Shown: positions 7,452-14,000 of the stretch, in pieces
Numbering within the stretch: position 1 is the first letter of the stretch
Layout of the letters: each line of letters begins with the position of its first letter
Assembly (NCBI GenBank): GCA_903813345.2
Contig: CAIIXF020000422.1
Coordinates: 1-14,000, forward strand
Direction: 5' to 3'
DNA length: 14,000 nt
Origin: Owenia fusiformis
Lineage: Eukaryota > Annelida > Polychaeta > Sabellida > Oweniidae
The notes under the pieces: model-generated
What the model was told of the DNA's origin: nothing
Seen by the model: only the letters and a program-made list of their open reading frames with translations
Database searches by the model: none
Made by a program: the position numbers and the translations under genes

Positions 7452-8444
7452 CTTATTATATAGTTCATGATATTCATGAATACATTGATGATAACAAGAA
7501 TGTAAGATCAGTATTTTTGGATAATTTATATAAATGATTTGCCAGGTGAATTACTATCAAAATCGTTCATTTTGCTGATAATACCTACCTCCATTTTTTG
7601 CCCATATGTCAAAAACACACCAATTCAAAGTTCTTTGGAGAAGCTTGCTCTCTGGGCTGCCGCCTGGACAATTCAATTCAAAGCTCAAAAAGCGCCGACC
7701 TCATTTTCTCTAGAAGAAATGTTCCTTTTGACCCACCACCATTGATATTAGGTGCAGATGTTATTTCCAGTTATGAGAATCACAAACACCTAGGGCTTAA
7801 TTTGGACATACACCTTAACTTTAATTATCATATTGATCAGATTATAAAAAGAGTTACTTCACTTCTAAGACCAATGAAAAAATTGAGCAAACTATTAAAT
7901 AGTATGCACTTAGAGATAATATATAATACGTATATCATGCCACATTTTGATTATTGCGATGTACATGATGTAATTTACATTAAGGCTTTACATTTGAAAC
8001 TAAAAGCTCTTGACAGACTCCACTACCGAGAAGCCTGCCTGGTATCTGGTTCTATTCATGGCTCAAATACTATTAAAGTCTTAAATTCTTTGAATTGGAA
8101 ATCTTTATCCGTTAGAAGAATCGAGCACCTAAAAATGTTTGTTTTTAAATGCAGATACTAGTATAATATCAACCCCCGTTTATTTGTGATTTACTTCGTA
8201 AATATGAGCATATACCTGCACGTCATTTGAGAGATCAAAGATATTATTGCCTTTCAACTCGTCATAGCATGTCTTCTAAAAGAAGTACCATATTTCAGGC
8301 TATAACTTTGTGGAATGATTTGAATCATTTACAATTTTTACTGTTCGGAACACTAACCTAGATGCTACTATGAATGGAGCTTTAATTCATATTGTTAGCT
8401 ATTATATACATACAAGTCTTGAGTTATTATCTATTTACCCTTAA
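7452..8444 (+). pseudogene. Decayed LINE ORF2, relative of the full-length element
   Basis: Pieces of RT and C terminus align in order to the intact ORF2. They are IVHDIHEYIDDNKNVRSVFLD (7460-7521), then a deletion of roughly 280 bases to IYINDLPG, then a one-base loss before the catalytic motif, which reads FADN instead of FADD. Next come HKHLGLNLDIHLNFNYHID, RPMKKLSKLL, MPHFDYCDV and SGSIHGSNTIKVLNSLNWK. A TAG at 8159 and frameshifts follow, then FICDLLRKYEH and STIFQAITLWNDL. A second deletion of about 350 bases joins QFLLFG, and the frame ends LIHIVSYYIHTSLELL with TAA at 8442-8444. It cannot encode an active enzyme. It begins where the fragment at 2-140 stops, so they may be one element. 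Confidence 0.85.
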
Positions 8445-8733
8445 AAACAACAATTTTTCCGAAATTCAATGGTTTCATTGCTTATCATGTAACCATCATT
8501 TCAACCTTGAAGATCAAAGGAAAAATCATTATTTCAACCCTTTGCGCAACCATAACTTCACCCAATCTTTTCAATCCTTTTAACATTAAGTTGCAATGGT
8601 TACGCAACCATTTGTGAGAAACCATTCAATTACAACCATTACCCATTGAAATAAACAGTTACAATTGATTGCACCCATTGACGGGGAACTGCAACTATTG
8701 CAACTATTAATCCTCTTAATGAACGCTCATGGG
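8445..8733. repeat. Degenerate CAACCAT-rich low-complexity tract
   Basis: Variants of the word AACCAT recur irregularly, for example near 8491, 8547, 8605, 8620 and 8633, mixed with TTCAACC, CCCATTG and CAACTATT. There is no fixed period and no coding frame. It may be an eroded simple repeat or the untranslated tail of the preceding dead LINE. Confidence 0.45.
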
Positions 8734-8927
8734 CAGACCCGTAGCCAGCTTTTGCACTTTTGAAAAAGTTCCAAGGGGATTCACAATTGAAAACTATGGC
8801 CCAAAAATGGCCAAAATCACTTGAAAAGTCCTCAATATGGTGAAAAACTGCATGAATTTGAAATAATTTTTGGCCAGGGCGGACAGCCCCCCCCCCCACC
8901 CTCCTAACACCCCTGTCTACGAGCCTG
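8734..8927. mobile_element. Short non-autonomous DNA element with hAT-like TIRs
   Basis: The left end CAGACCCGTAGCCAG (8734) and the reverse complement of the right end, CAGGCTCGTAGACAG (from 8927), match at 12 of 15 positions. The form CAGxxxCGTAGCCAG is typical of hAT-family MITEs in invertebrates. The 194-bp body has no ORF worth keeping and contains an 11-base C run (8887-8897). The eight bases on each side do not match, so no target duplication is visible and the element is probably old or rearranged. Confidence 0.5.
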
Positions 8928-9046
8928 GAGGACAATGATAAGTTTAATGATATCAGAAGTAAAGATGCTAAAATAGCTCAGTTCACTCCTACATAACACA
9001 TGATTTACATATCGGAAACACTAGCACTTTCTCAATTAATCATTAG
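8928..9046. other. AT-rich spacer, possibly more LINE remnant
   Basis: This is sequence between the hAT-like element and a LINE C-terminal remnant. Nothing is clearly recognisable, though the last bases may belong to the eroded LINE that follows. Confidence 0.3.
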
Positions 9047-9161
9047 AGCCCTCTGATCTGGAATGCAGTACCCGATGACATTAAAATCTGACTCAAAAAT
9101 ATTTAAGGCGCATTTCAAATCCGATGTCTTCAAGCATCATATTCAGCTTCAAGTCAGATAA
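9047..9161 (+). pseudogene. LINE ORF2 C-terminal remnant
   Basis: Bases 9047-9085 read SPLIWNAVPDDIK. After one extra base, 9087-9158 reads SDSKIFKAHFKSDVFKHH and continues to a TAA at 9159-9161. The pattern (L)WN-x-(V/L)PDDIK followed by a Ser and F-K-x-x-(L/F)-K is the classic final segment of Jockey/CR1-type LINE RT proteins. It is a different family from the copies upstream, which have LWNNLPPDY or LWNDL here. The single-base frameshift shows it is dead. It is short, so the call rests on a motif rather than an alignment. Confidence 0.55.
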
Positions 9162-9182
9162 ACTTCATTATCCCATCAAACG

Positions 9183-9430
9183 AAGTTCGGAGGGATATAG
9201 GGAACGCCTCCGTCCGTCCGTCCGTCCGTCCGTCCGTCCGTCCGTCCGTCCGTCCGTACGTACGTCTGTCCGTCCGTCCAGGCAATAACTCAAATACCGT
9301 TAGGCCGATTTTGTTCATATTTTGTACACATATACCCTATGGGGGTAGAAGTTCAGCTCGAAAGCCGATTTTCAAAATGGCCGCTCATTTCAAAATGGCG
9401 CCCATTTTAGTGCCGACTTTACAGTAATTA
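9183..9430. repeat. Interspersed repeat containing (TCCG)n
   Basis: A block AAGTTCGGAGGGATATAG precedes the microsatellite. After it come AACTCAAATACCG, TTAGGCCGATTTTG and a GGGGGTAGAAG stretch. The arrangement of a fixed flank, a TCCG microsatellite and a fixed flank recalls repeats I associate with marine invertebrate genomes, but I cannot assign a class. Near its end TTTCAAAATGGC occurs twice in tandem (about 9370-9400). There is no credible coding frame. Confidence 0.5.
9209..9279. repeat. (TCCG)12 microsatellite
   Basis: Twelve perfect TCCG units occupy 9209-9256. They are followed by a decayed part (TACGTACGTCTG) and then TCCGTCCGTCC to 9279. Confidence 0.95.
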
Positions 9431-9685
9431 AGGTGCAATATGTAAAACTATGCGTTTTTGTTGCATAAACAATCAGACGAGATTATTATTTACTCTACGC
9501 TATACAACTTTATTTTTATACATCGTTGGCTTAGTTCTGTGTGCAATCATTAATACATATGATTGATAAATTAGTATCTATTAAACTTTTTGTTGAATTT
9601 ATAATTTTTCTTTGGAACAACTAATAACCTCAATAAATCAGAAATATTTTCAAAAGCAAATCAGTAATGTGGACAATAATGTATA
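9431..9685. other. AT-rich sequence, nothing recognised
   Basis: No ORF, RNA gene or repeat is apparent on either strand between the TCCG repeat and the piggyBac-like element. Confidence 0.5.
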
Positions 9686-10152
9686 TTAACCCTTAAATGG
9701 TTTTTGGGGTCATTCTTTGCAATAATTATATCAGAAATAATCATTCTATCAACATGAAATTAATTCCATCTAATCCTCAATTAATTCAATTCCTTTCAGA
9801 TAAAACAAACCAGATATAAATCGCATTATGACTTTTTGTGCTACCTGAGGCCAAAGAACATCACTATCACTGAAACATATTCAATTAATACAGTGTTATA
9901 TATTAATGCTACGAAATGTTACAAAGTGCTAAAACACCTGACCCCTTATGATTAGGTTTACACATATTTCGATGAATTCATGATAGATCATGCATACATA
10001 TTCTGAAAGGTAATAGATTAACCTATGTAAAACTGAAGTCAGAATGAAAAAAGCTTCTCTGGTTGCAAAGTAATTGCAAAATATATCTTGGGGTTTGGAC
10101 CCCAAAAACCTTTAGAGGGTGTAAAAAACAAAAAAAAACATTTAAGGGTTAA
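9686..10152. mobile_element. piggyBac-like MITE with TTAA target duplication
   Basis: TTAA at 9686-9689 and 10149-10152 flank a 459-bp element. Its left end is CCCTTAAATGGTTTTTGGGG (9690). The right end, read inward on the other strand from 10148, starts with the identical CCCTTAAATG. A TTAA duplication plus CCCTT termini is the signature of the piggyBac superfamily. No transposase is encoded, so it would need one supplied from elsewhere. The right end is odd: about 30 bases in, a second terminus-like copy appears (10097-10119, reading CCCTCTAAAGGTTTTTGGGG on the minus strand), separated by an A-rich stretch. Confidence 0.75.
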
Positions 10153-10207
10153 ACAGTGACAATTATTGGATGATAACTAACATGTACCTCTAAACGATAA
10201 GATCAAC

Positions 10208-10248
10208 ATGCTTGGCGTAAGGAAAATTCTTGTGCTTTGTCTTCTAAG
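10208..10248 (+). CDS. Candidate first coding exon with signal-peptide start
   Basis: The ATG at 10208 opens MLGVRKILVLCLL, two basic residues followed by a hydrophobic run, like the start of a signal peptide. It runs directly into AAG|GTATGT (exon end 10248), a good 5' splice site, leaving a phase-2 junction. A short upstream frame (10170-10193, ATG to TAA) precedes it. If real, it would start the secreted protein whose later exons lie at 12290-13237. However, no exon between them with matching phases is clear, and the only phase-2 acceptor in the right frame (12199-12200) has a weak pyrimidine tract. It could be chance. Confidence 0.28.
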
Positions 10249-10444
10249 GTATGTATCTAATAGTTAGTACTTATTTTATAATTGACCCATGGAATTCAGA
10301 GGGTTATTCTCTTATTTTGCGGTCGATATTTTCACAGAATTCTTAGTATTTGTAGAGTTTGTGTTTAATTAATAGGTCAGCGTTGCTGTATTATACAATG
10401 GTTAAAGATTTATAGGATATCCTATAATTTTGAGGAATATCTTT

Positions 10445-10688
10445 TTTATTCCATAATACAACTGTTTTCCCAGGGAAATATGAATGAATAAAAATCGTAT
10501 TATATCGTATTACATAAAAAAAATCGTATTGTCCCCGAGAAAAATCGTATTGGAGCGTATTATATGAAAAAATCGCATTGTCCCCGGGGAAAAATCGTAT
10601 TGGTGCATTAACCTATTTCCAGTTATTTTCTCCCAGTTATCTGCATTATCCAAATGTAGCATTTTAGAGGGGTGTATTATGGAATAAA
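10445..10688. repeat. Inverted-repeat-bounded block (foldback)
   Basis: TTTATTCCATAATACA at 10445-10460 is perfectly complementary to TGTATTATGGAATAAA at 10673-10688, a 16-bp inverted repeat with a 212-bp interior. The interior contains a 50-bp tandem repeat. This could be a small non-autonomous DNA element or a foldback structure. I see no target duplication. Confidence 0.6.
10490..10610 (+). repeat. Tandem repeat, 50-bp unit, 2.4 copies
   Basis: Units at 10490-10539 and 10540-10589 each begin AAAAATCGTATT and end ATTGTCCCCG followed by AG or GGG. A third partial unit runs 10590-10610. Within each unit the half-motif AAAATCGTATT or AAAATCGCATT occurs twice, so the array may descend from a shorter repeat of about 25 bases. 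Confidence 0.75.
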
Positions 10689-10718
10689 TAGGTTATTTCT
10701 GGTCGGGATTGAATATTG

Positions 10719-10842
10719 TTTTATTCCTCGGAAAATATGATATTGACCTTGGGGCTATATGATATTGACACTCGGTCGCTGTGCTCCCTCGGTAATATTA
10801 TATTACCCTTCGGTCAATATCATATTGTCCCTCGGAATAAAA
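10719..10842. repeat. Foldback repeat with 30-bp arms
   Basis: The arm at 10719-10748 (TTTTATTCCTCGGAAAATAT, then GATATTGACC) is nearly the reverse complement of the arm at 10812-10842 (GGTCAATATCATATTGTCCC, then TCGGAATAAAA), with one extra base and few mismatches. The interior repeats ATATGATATTGAC once more near 10757 and holds a near-palindrome, GGTAATATTATATTACC (10791-10807). The DNA or its transcript could form a long hairpin. Confidence 0.7.
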
Positions 10843-11018
10843 CCCAAATCCAATCCCTCCCAGTAAAGAACCTTTATATCTACGGGGTGATATTGATATC
10901 TGCACGAGAGAGCAAAGCAATATCAACGAGAAGATTAAAATGATATTCTGAAAAAAAATCATAGGATGTTTTTATTTTGCTACACTTACAAGTAGTGAAC
11001 TAAATGTATAATATCATT

Positions 11019-11209
11019 GCAAAATGAATTTCATGCCAAATAGGGTCAATTTGGCGGGAAATCAACAACCGGAGTATATTGTCACAATATCCTCCGCATA
11101 TTGGGGTTTCCGGAGTATATCGTCACGATATCCTCCACCCGGAGTATACCATCACGATATCCTCCGCCCGGAGAATATAATCACGATATCCTCCGGTTAT
11201 TCATTTTGC
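11019..11209. mobile_element. Foldback element carrying an array of four palindromes
   Basis: GCAAAATGAAT (11019-11029) and ATTCATTTTGC (11199-11209) are perfect 11-bp inverted repeats. They bound four 25-bp near-palindromes at 11071-11095, 11112-11136, 11141-11165 and 11170-11194. Each unit has the form GGAGTATATCGT-C-ACGATATCCTCC, twelve bases per arm around a single central base. Units 2-4 are spaced exactly 29 bases apart; unit 1 is 41 bases before unit 2. The class is unknown: it could be a MITE-like foldback element or a local satellite seed. Confidence 0.65.
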
Positions 11210-12289
11210 CAATAAAATTTATTTTTTAATGTTATTATACATTTAGTACACCAAGTGTAGGATAATCTAGAATAGCTGAATAGGCACGTCGCCCCATTCA
11301 GTTTATCTCCGCAAGAATACTTGGATGTCTAGAGTCAAACACATATACACTATGTTTGAAACCAAGGGACATCAAAATTAACGTTATCAATTAATATCAT
11401 GTATATGTCTAAAATGCTAACATCCAGTTGGTCTATCTTTAGAACTTATTTTCACTGTCCTAGGCATATTACGACACGTGGGACATGCTGTAATTCCAAG
11501 GAGTCGTACGACTCACTGTATAACATTTGTTGTACATTTATTTTAGTTTGTGTTTTGTACGCTATATATCCGCTGGAATGGTTAAGACTAAGAAACCATA
11601 CGTTTTATTTATATTCGTTTGAGTGTAACGAATTAGAATATAAATTATTTCTACATATTACTACAGAGTGTAGCTTTAAGGGTTACGAAAATCGAACGCT
11701 ATTTTCGAATGCGAGTAGAATATGAGTGAGTGAATAGGTGTGTAGTGTTTAGGAGAGACGAAATCATTCTGGCTACGTCGTCTATACAGTGAACACCTAA
11801 AAACGTCATTGCAGGTTAAACATGTTCAACGTTCGATAGGCTCCATGCATTAGTTCATACCTTTTCAGGCCACATTCCGAGGCTCCTCACATAGAGGTTT
11901 AATGGTGAAAATTAATGCATTCAATCAATCGAAAGTTTTTTCAACATATCATTAAGTCTCAGTCTTTACTATTTTATGTACTAGTAATCCAAATCAACTC
12001 AGACATGCATCTGTAGGCATACCTTATTACCGATGTTCATTAATGATGCGAAAATTTACACAACTGGAAAATTATCTGATGTAATTCAATGGGTCCTGGC
12101 CTTAATAATTAATAAACGAGATGCGACCTCTAGCCAAAGCTATTTTTAATATCTAATGAGTGTCATGTTATTTAAAAGCGCAACGCTTTGTAATGTATAG
12201 AAAGAACCAAACGCTCAAAGAGAAGTATAACAACATCAACAACAAACATATGTGTCTTGAGTGTGTTCCTATCGTTGGCTATACACTAG

Positions 12290-12424
12290 CTTTTGGACAA
12301 TGTTGCAAAATTGTACCAACTACGACTGCTGATGAAGACGAAGACGGACTTCCTATCCCTAATCGAGTGGAAGACAGTATAGCATCTACGGAAGCTCCTT
12401 TACCAGATGATTTATTCGAATATA
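12290..12424 (+). CDS. Candidate exon of unidentified acidic secreted protein
   Basis: This is a 135-base phase-1/phase-1 exon (45 codons) between an acceptor ending ACACTAG (12289) and the donor GTGTGT (12425). It encodes FGQCCKIVPTTTADEDEDG, then LPIPNRVEDS, ASTEAPLPDD and LFEY. It is acidic and Thr/Pro-containing, with two adjacent cysteines, and looks extracellular and flexible. The frame is open further left to 12160, so the exon could start earlier; an alternative acceptor at 12199-12200 would give phase 2. The 271-base intron that follows contains a 7-bp-stem hairpin (ACGCACG at 12513, CGTGCGT at 12538). I do not recognise the family. Support comes from composition and matching phase with the next exon. 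Confidence 0.45.
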
Positions 12425-12695
12425 GTGTGTTAATTTGTATTCTCATGTCGATGTGTATCAAGTGTGCATAGTGTAATTACTATAAGAAGGGTTACTATCC
12501 TAAGAACTGAGCACGCACGATGCCGAATCAAACGGAACGTGCGTTTTATTTTAAAAAAATTAAGTGGCTTCGATTTGTTTATAAAGGAACGTTTGAATAT
12601 CAATGTAAGAACGAATCTTTGAATATCTGAGTTATAAATTGCTCTACATTTTTCACTTAAGCTTTATTTGATATTACCGGAAGTAGTTTTTGCAG

Positions 12696-12875
12696 TTTCG
12701 AGTGGAGCTGAAGAAGATGGCATTGCGTTGGCCGAGAATGCAACAAATGATTCCCCTCCACCTGGATATTACGGGTCGGGTAGCAAGGCTGACGACACTC
12801 CTGCTGAAATGAAATCATTATCTGATGATGTGAAAACGATATCTGAGAAGATTGCATTGGAAAAGAATACGATCG
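12696..12875 (+). CDS. Candidate exon of unidentified acidic secreted protein
   Basis: This is a 180-base phase-1/phase-1 exon (about 60 codons) between GTTTTTGCAG (acceptor, ending 12695) and the consensus donor GTAAGT (12876). It is the best-supported exon of the group. It reads SSGAEEDGIALAENATND, then SPPPGYYGSGSKADD, then MKSLSDDVKTISEKIALEKN. NAT is an N-glycosylation sequon, which fits secretion. The middle is Pro/Gly/Ser-rich and flexible, and the last part is an amphipathic, probably helical stretch. Both flanking introns have phase 1, a pattern common in extracellular proteins. No family is recognised. Confidence 0.55.
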
Positions 12876-13151
12876 GTAAGTATCGTTGAATAAGTTGATT
12901 GATTGGGTAACAATGACAGCAACAAACCTTGAGAAATAACACACGGTGAGTTTTGTAGATGCTTAATTAAGTAATGATGCGAGTAAACAATGCCAGATAA
13001 GTTGTCAAACCTATATCTAGCTGCAACATGTTTTAGTCCTAATATAATGAAGTACCTGCAATTATTTCCAGACTTACATGTAATTCTAATATAAAGGCAT
13101 GTTCGATTAATATGAGTGCTAATTCTGAGAATTTCTTTGTCATTTTATTAG

Positions 13152-13237
13152 GACCCGGGGCAGAACAAGACATCCCCTCCTTATTCCTTATAGCGTTGTC
13201 AGTTCCCGAAACCTTACATGAAATTGTCAAAGGATAA
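13152..13237 (+). CDS. Candidate terminal exon of the same gene
   Basis: A strong acceptor (TTTCTTTGTCATTTTATTAG, ending 13151) precedes 13152. Joining in phase 1 to the exon ending at 12875 restores a Gly codon (G|GA). The frame then continues PGAEQDIPSLFLIALSV, PETLHEIVKG, and stops at TAA 13235-13237. This gives a 28-residue end with a short hydrophobic core. The matching phase and immediate stop make it a reasonable last exon, but any phase has some chance of a short open run. A possible ATTAAA polyadenylation signal lies at about 13500. Confidence 0.4.
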
Positions 13238-14000
13238 ATGTCAATGTATTCCTAACATAAAAGCAATTTTGTTTAGCTCTTAAGCAATTTTTATCATGAC
13301 TACAGCTTTATGAAAATGATGCTCAAATTCTGCTAAGATACCATTTTTACGTCTTTTGTTTCAAAATGATAAATTATTTCAAGTTTCAGGAGTAAATATT
13401 TTTGTTTCTGCCATCTGTTTTCTTGATATTACTTCACCATGTCATAAAGAGTCTAGAGTTGTTATCTGTTTTTAACAAAGTATCTCTGCATTGACCTTGA
13501 TTAAAATGCAATATTGAATTTTGACTCATTAATTTAGGCCTTTGTCTACCTTGGGTACTTAAATAATCATTGTCATTCTGCTGTTAGACATCTGTCTTGC
13601 CGTTCACATGCTAGACACCGAGTTAAAACATCATTCTATAAATAACTTGATCCGAACTGAACATCTCATTTGTGATATTATTCAATTTAAGCTTGATTAA
13701 TGGATTGCTTCTTATAAGCTGACCTATTATGACATTTATGATATCTAAGACAAAACAATAGATATATCTACGTTGTAAGGGTCAGCAACAGAAAACCGAA
13801 AACCTTTAGATTGCACACCATATCTTTAAATTATAAAAATATTTTGAACCAATAGATTATGGTAAATAAGTGATACACATGAGTATCAATTTATATATGT
13901 AAACCGGTATATAATGTAGCACGCAAAAGCAATGACTAGACTTTTTACAATCGAAACTGGAATATTTAAATTGAAAAATGCTCATTTTACAAAAGCAGTT
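13238..14000. other. AT-rich 3' flank, nothing recognised
   Basis: No ORF, RNA gene, transposon terminus or repeat is evident on either strand. The first few hundred bases may be 3' UTR of the candidate gene. Confidence 0.45.

Larger units (their letters stand above)
10249..12289. other. Possible first intron rich in foldback repeats
   Basis: These 2 kb hold the inverted and tandem repeats listed separately and no supported gene. A 108-codon frame at 11399-11725 contains a Cys-rich stretch preceded by acceptor-like sequence (TTTCACTGTCCTAG, ending 11471), but no donor in a fitting phase follows. I do not call it. From about 11210 the DNA is AT-rich and otherwise featureless. Confidence 0.4.

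Noticed and set aside
8639-8935. 98-codon minus-strand frame
   Set aside because: It crosses the hAT-like element and its poly-C run and shows no protein motif.
9209-9279. Arg-Pro-Ser-Val repeat protein from the TCCG tract
   Set aside because: A tetranucleotide repeat gives the same four-residue repeat in any frame. It is a microsatellite, not a gene.
11071-11194. CRISPR-like array of four repeats
   Set aside because: The gaps are only 4-5 bases for most units, the repeats are full palindromes, and the context is a eukaryotic transposon-rich region.
10716-11215. Two small plus-strand frames across the foldback repeats (75 and 63 codons)
   Set aside because: They only translate the inverted and palindromic repeats, giving repetitive words such as ITISSGY, and have no coding character.
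11399-11725. 108-codon frame with a Cys-rich N-terminal part as a possible exon
   Set aside because: An acceptor-like site exists at 11471, but there is no donor in a compatible phase, and the latter half looks like random AT-rich translation.
13039-13230. 63-codon minus-strand frame
   Set aside because: It lies opposite the candidate terminal exon and its intron, with no motif. The plus-strand splice evidence is better.

Overview
The window looks like nuclear DNA of an invertebrate animal. It is AT-rich, intron-style splice sites are visible, there is no operon structure, and transposon families typical of invertebrate genomes are packed together. The (TCCG)n-bearing interspersed repeat and the LINE types would fit a mollusc or another marine lophotrochozoan, but that is only an impression. 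Nothing supports a bacterial, organellar or viral origin.

Bases 1-8444 are LINE (non-LTR retrotransposon) sequence, all on the + strand. A reverse transcriptase (RT) fragment (2-140) is followed by an apparently full-length element (about 141-6490). That element has an L1-type coiled-coil/RRM ORF1 (275-1240), a 1.1-kb inter-ORF region carrying a diverged direct repeat, a 1273-residue ORF2 with all endonuclease and RT catalytic residues (2385-6206), an AATAAA signal and a poly-A tail. The most notable feature is in ORF2: a 2A-type ribosome-skipping motif (GDVESNPG|P, 2859-2885) separates a roughly 166-residue leader with about three membrane-spanning stretches from the endonuclease-RT enzyme. 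The A-tail abuts, without a spacer, the 5'-truncated 3' end of an unrelated L1/Tx1-like LINE (6491-7451). A decayed relative of the first family follows (7452-8444). Its homology begins almost exactly where the fragment at 2-140 ends, so the two may be halves of one old copy split by the insertion.

Bases 8445-10152 hold a degenerate CAACCAT-rich tract, a 194-bp element with hAT-like terminal inverted repeats, the last codons of another dead LINE, a (TCCG)12 microsatellite within an interspersed repeat, and a 459-bp piggyBac-like non-autonomous element flanked by TTAA with a duplicated right terminus.

Bases 10153-14000 look like host DNA around a candidate secreted-protein gene. There is a possible signal-peptide exon (10208-10248) and three downstream exons (12290-12424, 12696-12875, 13152-13237) that join with consistent phase-1 introns into an acidic, Ser/Thr/Pro-containing C-terminal region ending in a stop. 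The putative first intron holds several foldback elements, notably a cluster of four 25-bp palindromes (11071-11194) in which one pair of differences preserves base pairing. The rest is AT-rich and shows no gene.
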